From Helicobacteraceae bacterium (GTDB lineage: Bacteria; Campylobacterota; Campylobacteria; Campylobacterales; Sulfurimonadaceae): a stretch of DNA of 9,848 bases. The stretch is taken from NCBI GenBank assembly GCA_015488855.1, contig WFMY01000247.1, positions 1 through 9,848 on the forward strand. The letters run 5' to 3'. A program made the translations under genes and the position numbers. This document shows, one piece after another, positions 5,940-9,848 of the stretch; within the stretch, counting starts at the first letter, position 1; every line of letters begins with the position of its first letter. The notes under the pieces were generated by a model. It saw only the letters and a program-made list of their open reading frames with translations, was not told the DNA's origin and did not search any database.

Positions 5940-6737
5940 ATGCCAAAGTTTAGTATAGTTATGTTGGTATTTGTCTTTGTATTTTCCTTTTTTGGTTTAT
6001 ATATATATCACCAAAGTCCTTTTTTATTATCTGCTAATTCTATTCTCCTTCCGCCATCTTTAGAGCATCTTTTAGGTACAGATAGATTAGGTCGAGATAT
6101 ACTAGCAAGACTTATGGAGGGTGGTAAAGTTTCTTTGCTTATCGGGGTTGGAAGTGCTTTTATCGCTTCTATGATAGGTCTTATGCTAGGATCTAGTGCT
6201 GGTTACTTTAGAGGTAATGTTGATAAAGGATTTATAGTTTTAGTAGATTTATTTTTAACATTTCCTACTTTCTTTTTGCTCTTAGCATTAGTAAGTTATG
6301 TCAATGCTTCAGCTTGGGTACTTATTGTTATCATATCTATTACAGGTTGGATGACTACTGCTCGGTTGATTCGTAGTGAAAGTTTCAAAATTACTTCTCA
6401 GCCATATATTAAGATTTTAGGCATAGCAAAGATCTCTAAAATCAAAGTTCTCTTAAAGTATTATGCACCAATATTAGCTCCTATATATTTTGTAAGTTTT
6501 ACTTTTGGTGTAGGTGGAGCTATCCTTGCAGAGTCAGGACTTAGTTTCTTAGGATTAGGGATAGTCGCTCCTCAGATAAGTTGGGGTACCATTTTAAGTG
6601 GTGGTAAAGATGTCGTTCAAATTGCTTGGTGGGTAAGCTTTTTTCCAGGACTTATGATATTTTTAGTAACATTCTCACTTATAAATATTTCAAATTACCT
6701 GCAACAATTAACAAACCAAAAACAAATTCAAGGTTAA
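5940..6737 (+). CDS. OppC/DppC-type ABC transporter permease, without partner genes
   Basis: This is an inner-membrane permease subunit of the peptide/nickel ABC importer family (265 residues; OppC/DppC are usually 270-300). Family landmarks are the N-terminal membrane segment (5-22), GTDRLGRDILARLMEGGKVSLLIG (46-69), several hydrophobic segments between about 65 and 135, and ESGLSFLGLGIVAPQISWGTIL (198-219). The last membrane segment is at about 231-250. The EAA loop that contacts the ATPase (about 156-177) is poor: by my alignment the conserved Ala-Ala and Gly are replaced by Ile-Leu and Lys164. No permease partner, ATPase or binding protein is in the window, so the substrate cannot be told. 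The ATG follows the flgK stop by six bases (CCCCTC) with no Shine-Dalgarno, so translation is probably coupled to flgK. Confidence 0.88.
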   Translation: MPKFSIVMLVFVFVFSFFGLYIYHQSPFLLSANSILLPPSLEHLLGTDRLGRDILARLMEGGKVSLLIGVGSAFIASMIGLMLGSSAGYFRGNVDKGFIVLVDLFLTFPTFFLLLALVSYVNASAWVLIVIISITGWMTTARLIRSESFKITSQPYIKILGIAKISKIKVLLKYYAPILAPIYFVSFTFGVGGAILAESGLSFLGLGIVAPQISWGTILSGGKDVVQIAWWVSFFPGLMIFLVTFSLINISNYLQQLTNQKQIQG

Positions 6738-6770
6738 GTGCCTATAAGAAAGATAAAAGAGCAAAATAGA

Positions 6771-6776
6771 TATACT
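6771..6776 (+). promoter_or_regulatory. Possible -10 box immediately before the amidotransferase start
   Basis: TATACT at 6771-6776 resembles a sigma-70 -10 hexamer, and the expected start seven bases downstream falls on the A of the ATG at 6783. No -35 box is obvious. If used, it would make a leaderless message. This is a single short motif in AT-rich sequence and may be chance. Confidence 0.2.
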
Positions 6777-6782
6777 CTGTTT

Positions 6783-7352
6783 ATGATTTTAATGATAGAT
6801 AATTATGATAGTTTTACTTATAATATAGTTCAATACTGCAAAGAGCTTGGTGCTGATTTAAAGATAATTCGTAATGATGAGATGAGTGTAAAAGAGATTG
6901 AGGCATTGTCTCCTGAAAAAATCATCATCTCTCCTGGTCCTGCTTCCCCAGATGAAGCAGGAATTACCTTAGAAGCTATAGAATACTTTAAAGATAAACT
7001 CCCAATACTAGGTATTTGTTTAGGGCATCAGAGTATTGCACAGGTATTTGGTGCTGATGTGGTTCATGCTAAAAATATGATGCATGGAAAAACTTCTACC
7101 ATGAGGCAAAGTCAAGCCTGTGAAATATTTAAAGGTTTACCACAAGAATTTATTGCAACGCGTTATCATTCACTGATAGTTAAAAAAGACACTTTGCCCA
7201 ACTCTATTGAAGTAACGGCATATTCCACAGATGATGATGAGATTATGGCTCTAAAAATAAAAGATAAAGATATCTACGGTGTCCAGTTCCATCCTGAGTC
7301 TATCATGAGTGAATATGGTCATGAAATGATAGGAAATTTCTTAAAATTATGA
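6783..7352 (+). CDS. Class I glutamine amidotransferase: anthranilate/aminodeoxychorismate synthase component II (TrpG/PabA)
   Basis: The subunit takes ammonia from glutamine and passes it to a chorismate-using partner, TrpE (tryptophan) or PabB (folate). From this start it has 189 residues, the normal size. It begins MILMIDNYDSFTYN, the family's usual N-terminus. It has PGPASPDEAG (51-60), the nucleophile Cys79 in GICLGHQSIAQVFG, MHGKTS (100-105), and the His170/Glu172 pair in GVQFHPES: a complete Cys-His-Glu triad. The frame also has a GTG at 6738, directly after the permease stop and preceded by AAGG, which would add 15 unusual residues; I prefer 6783 on family grounds. No trpE, pabB or other trp gene is nearby, so it may be PabA or serve both pathways. 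The stop overlaps the next start (ATGA). Confidence 0.92.
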   Translation: MILMIDNYDSFTYNIVQYCKELGADLKIIRNDEMSVKEIEALSPEKIIISPGPASPDEAGITLEAIEYFKDKLPILGICLGHQSIAQVFGADVVHAKNMMHGKTSTMRQSQACEIFKGLPQEFIATRYHSLIVKKDTLPNSIEVTAYSTDDDEIMALKIKDKDIYGVQFHPESIMSEYGHEMIGNFLKL

Positions 7353-8536
7353 GATATAAAATCATCTTTTTCTTGATTATAGGATTAGATGCACTGAATC
7401 TGTTTTTTCAAACTTCTGAGTTGTCTGTAGCGTATAGAGAAATGCTCATCTTAAACGGAGACACCTCTCCTTTAAAGCTTCTTATAAAATTTTCAATATT
7501 CATATTTGGGCAAAATGATTTTGCCTTAAGATTACCTATGCTAGTAACGCATCTTCTAAGTGTTATTCTCTTTTATAGTATATCAAAAGAGTATATGAAT
7601 GAACGAAATAGGCTCTGGAGTGTATTGATATTTATCCTTTTACCAGGGGTTTTAAGTGCAGCGCTATTGATCGATCAAGCAGGGCTTATTCTTTTTGGTT
7701 TATTACTTTTTATTTGGGTGTATAAACAAGGCTACAAAGTTGCTTATTATTTGTTATTAGGCTCTTTTGCATTTTTGGACAATAGTTTTATATATCTATT
7801 TTTATCTTTAAGTATTTATGCTATTTATAAGAAAGATCGAAATTTCTTTTTGTTCAATATGTTTGCATTCTTCATCTCTGTATTTTCTTTTGGTATAGAT
7901 GCTCATGGTACTCCAAATGGACATTTTTTAGACTCATTAGCATTATACGCTGCTATCTTTTCTCCCATAGTATTCATATATATTGTATTTATCCTTTATC
8001 GTAGATACCTTTCAAAGCAGATAGATATTATTTGGTTTATAGCTACAGTAACTTTTATCGTCTCCTTATTATTATCTTTTAGACAAATAATACCAATAGA
8101 ACATTTTGCCCCTTACCTTATTGTAGCTCTACCATTAGCTACACAAACATTTGTAAGTTCTTATCGAGTGCGGTTGAAAATGTTCAGGCGAAGGTATAGA
8201 CTTATATTTGCAATCTCCTTTCTTTTGTTGGTAGTAAATATTTTAACAGTTATTTTCAATAAAAATATATATAAATTTATAGAAAACCCAAAGAAGCACT
8301 TTGTATATAAGTACCAAGTAGCAAAAGAGTTAGCACAGTTATTGAAAAAGAGATCTATTCCTTGTGTCAATACCGATTACAAAATGCAACAGCGCTTATC
8401 TTTTTATGGTGTTACAAAATGCAACAGATATACGCTTAAACAAGCAAAAAATGAAGATAATAAAACGCATAATGTTACTATAAGTTACATAAATCAACCT
8501 GTCTATTTTGCTGATGTTACAAAAATAAACAATTAG
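7349..8536 (+). CDS. Polytopic membrane protein resembling GT-C/ArnT-PMT family glycosyltransferases
   Basis: This 395-residue protein has about ten hydrophobic segments between residues 4 and 303, a basic cluster (RVRLKMFRRRYR, 273-284) and a soluble C-terminal tail of about 90 residues. The first loop (about 22-85) matches the GT39/PMT_2 pattern: a short N-terminal segment, NGDTSPLKLL in place of the usual HPPL stretch, then FGQNDFALRLPMLVTHLLSVILFYSISKEY. D109 in LLIDQAG fits a second conserved acidic position. GT-C enzymes move sugars from polyprenyl-phosphate donors to lipids or proteins at the outer face of the inner membrane. The catalytic Asp of the first loop appears to be Ser (S23-E24), so activity is doubtful. 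The ATG overlaps the amidotransferase stop by four bases; there is no strong ribosome binding site. The substrate is unknown. Confidence 0.75.
   Translation: MRYKIIFFLIIGLDALNLFFQTSELSVAYREMLILNGDTSPLKLLIKFSIFIFGQNDFALRLPMLVTHLLSVILFYSISKEYMNERNRLWSVLIFILLPGVLSAALLIDQAGLILFGLLLFIWVYKQGYKVAYYLLLGSFAFLDNSFIYLFLSLSIYAIYKKDRNFFLFNMFAFFISVFSFGIDAHGTPNGHFLDSLALYAAIFSPIVFIYIVFILYRRYLSKQIDIIWFIATVTFIVSLLLSFRQIIPIEHFAPYLIVALPLATQTFVSSYRVRLKMFRRRYRLIFAISFLLLVVNILTVIFNKNIYKFIENPKKHFVYKYQVAKELAQLLKKRSIPCVNTDYKMQQRLSFYGVTKCNRYTLKQAKNEDNKTHNVTISYINQPVYFADVTKINN
8377..8427 (+). repeat. Diverged short direct repeat inside the membrane protein gene
   Basis: TTACAAAATGCAACAG occurs at 8377-8392 and again, without change, at 8412-8427. 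Each copy is followed by CGCTTA (8393-8398 and 8433-8438), with five extra bases (ATATA) before it in the second copy. The spacing of 35 bases is not a multiple of three, so the two copies are read in different frames (YKMQQ and TKCNR). Confidence 0.8.
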
Positions 8537-8579
8537 AGCATCTAGCTTATAAACTAACCCTCTCTAAGAGTATTCATAG

Positions 8580-8604
8580 TATAAAATGTGGTAAAATGCG
8601 TGCA
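8580..8604 (+). promoter_or_regulatory. Promoter region of aclB, two candidate -10 boxes
   Basis: The 89-base gap before aclB holds TATAAAAT (8580-8587) and TAAAAT (8592-8597, preceded by TGTGG), about eleven bases apart. Either could be the -10 box; the second would start transcription near 8604 and leave a leader of about 22 bases. No -35 box or operator is clear. The upstream part (8537-8579) has only a four-pair hairpin (8560-8570) and no convincing terminator for the preceding operon. Confidence 0.5.
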
Positions 8605-8625
8605 AATTAAAAATAGGGAGTTGCA

Positions 8626-9848
8626 ATGGCTCAAAAAGCGATACGCGAATATGACGGTAAAGCACTTTTTTCTAAACAATGGGAAAATTATTTTAGTGGA
8701 TTCCATTATGGATTTAAATCTGTTTTAGTTACTAGTGGAGCAGAACTTTTAGCAAAAGCTGAAGAACATGGCTTTGAATGGTTAAAGCAAGAAGCATTAG
8801 TTGCAAAACCAGATATGTTATTTGGTAAGCGTGGAAAAAATGATTTAGTACTTTTTAAAACAAGTAAGCCTGGTGATGTTACATTAACAGATGCAGCTGC
8901 GTGGATTGATAAAAAAATCTCTCATACCACTACGCTACTTACTGGTCAACATGGTATATTAAGTCATTTTATCATTGAGCCATTTACTCCTCACTCTCAA
9001 GAACAAGAATATTATATCTCTGCAACATGCGTTGGTGAAGATGATGTACTTTATATGTCTGCAGAAGGCGGAATGGAAGTAGAAGAGGGTTGGGATGAAA
9101 AAGTTCACGAAGTAGTTATCCCTATTGATATGTCTGATGCTGATATGGAACATGCTGTAAATGCAAACATCCCATTAGATATCCCTCCTCAAAATAGAGC
9201 AAAATTTGAATCATTTGCTGTAGCATTTTTTAAGTTTTACAGAGATATGAACTTTGCATATTTAGAGATTAATCCTATCGTAGTGCTTGATAACAATGAG
9301 ATGGCTATACTTGATCTTGTTGCTCGTCTCGATGATACTGCTGGGTTCATGATGAAGGACACTTGGGGAGATATTGAGTATCCAACCGCTTTTGGTATGG
9401 AAGACCAGTCTCCTGAGGAAAAAGCTATTGCAGAAGCTGATAGTAAATCAGGTGCTTCGTTAAAACTTACTATTCTTAGCCCTATGGGTAGAGTTTGGAC
9501 TATGGTTGCTGGTGGTGGCGCTTCGGTTGTGTATGCAGATACTATTGCTGATTTTGCTGAGGCAAATGGTGGTTCTATTGCAGACCTTGCAAACTATGGT
9601 GAGTACTCTGGCGGTCCAACTACAAGTGAAACAAAATTTTATGCAGACACAATCATTGACTTGATGACTCGTCATAAAGACCCTAAAGGTCTTGACAAAA
9701 TTATGATTATCGGTGGTGCTATTGCAAACTTTACAGATGTTGCAAAAACATTCACGGGTATTATCCAGTCATTTGAAGAGAATGCTGAGAAGATGAAAGA
9801 GCATAACACTAAGATTTATGTTCGCCGTGGTGGACCAAACTATGAAAA
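8626..9848 (+). CDS. aclB: AclB: ATP-citrate lyase, ATP-grasp/citrate-binding subunit (3' end outside window)
   Basis: Together with AclA, this enzyme splits citrate with ATP and CoA into acetyl-CoA and oxaloacetate, the key step of the reductive TCA cycle of CO2 fixation. The 407 visible residues align with the N-terminal part of animal ACLY. They begin KAIREYDGKALF and contain the ATP-grasp metal site EINP (214-217) followed by ILDLVARLDDTA. The citrate-binding domain has GRVWTMVAGGGASVVYADTIADF (about 288-310) and LANYGEYSGGP (321-331). Near the edge is VRRGGPNYE. Some 30-40 residues are probably missing at the end. The start is supported by AGGGAG (8615-8620), five bases upstream. aclA, carrying the catalytic His and the citryl-CoA lyase part, is expected next. 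It has its own promoter and is unrelated to the flagellar genes. Confidence 0.95.
   Translation, partial: MAQKAIREYDGKALFSKQWENYFSGFHYGFKSVLVTSGAELLAKAEEHGFEWLKQEALVAKPDMLFGKRGKNDLVLFKTSKPGDVTLTDAAAWIDKKISHTTTLLTGQHGILSHFIIEPFTPHSQEQEYYISATCVGEDDVLYMSAEGGMEVEEGWDEKVHEVVIPIDMSDADMEHAVNANIPLDIPPQNRAKFESFAVAFFKFYRDMNFAYLEINPIVVLDNNEMAILDLVARLDDTAGFMMKDTWGDIEYPTAFGMEDQSPEEKAIAEADSKSGASLKLTILSPMGRVWTMVAGGGASVVYADTIADFAEANGGSIADLANYGEYSGGPTTSETKFYADTIIDLMTRHKDPKGLDKIMIIGGAIANFTDVAKTFTGIIQSFEENAEKMKEHNTKIYVRRGGPNYE

Noticed and set aside
8161..8370. 69-aa minus-strand reading frame
   Set aside because: Antisense of the GT-C-like membrane protein gene; composition mirrors the sense strand.
8959..9675. 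Two minus-strand reading frames (8959-9153 and 9460-9675)
   Set aside because: Both lie inside the well-conserved aclB gene; Cys/His-rich translations are typical of reading such a gene backwards.
1..9848. CRISPR array, tRNA, insertion sequence, phage or defence genes
   Set aside because: I looked for regularly spaced repeats, cloverleaf-like stretches, transposase or integrase motifs and unusual gene clusters and found none; all long frames are assigned to core or transport functions.

Overview
This AT-rich, densely coding window looks like the chromosome of a flagellated, autotrophic member of the Campylobacterota (Epsilonproteobacteria), of the Sulfurimonas/Sulfuricurvum/Sulfurovum kind. 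Three things suggest this. The gene order (small unknown protein)-rsmD-flgI-flgJ-flgM-flgN-flgK matches the flagellar locus I recall from Campylobacter jejuni. A sigma-54 type promoter sits in front of flgI. The window ends in the small subunit of ATP-citrate lyase, a marker of the reductive TCA cycle that is absent from heterotrophic Campylobacter. No genus can be fixed without a database search.

Layout, all genes on the + strand. (1) 1-744: the 3' part of a c-di-GMP phosphodiesterase (EAL domain), cut by the window edge. (2) 745-904: a weak hairpin and a good housekeeping promoter. (3) 905-1838: an unrecognised 117-aa protein overlapping rsmD (16S rRNA m2G966 methyltransferase). (4) 1839-5933: the flagellar block. 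A near-consensus sigma-54 promoter precedes flgI (P-ring) and flgJ (rod-binding domain only). A 145-bp control region then precedes flgM (anti-sigma-28), flgN (chaperone) and flgK (hook-filament junction). (5) 5940-8536: three non-flagellar genes packed behind flgK with 6 bp, about 45 bp and -4 bp spacing: an OppC/DppC-like permease without partners, a glutamine amidotransferase of the TrpG/PabA type, and a GT-C/ArnT-like membrane protein. (6) 8537-8625: promoter region. (7) 8626-end: aclB, cut by the window edge.

The flagellar genes fit the usual hierarchy. Sigma-54 drives the P-ring/rod genes. The flgM region carries both a sigma-54-like and a sigma-28-like element, as expected for a gene read in the middle and late stages. 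FlgN chaperones FlgK, which lies next to it, and FlgM restrains sigma-28 until the hook is complete. The EAL protein could link c-di-GMP level to motility, but it is not in the same operon.

I see no tRNA, rRNA, CRISPR, insertion sequence, phage gene or defence system. The content is mostly core genome. The points worth a second look are regulatory sites, a possible degenerate receiver domain in the 117-aa protein, and a small diverged direct repeat read in two frames.
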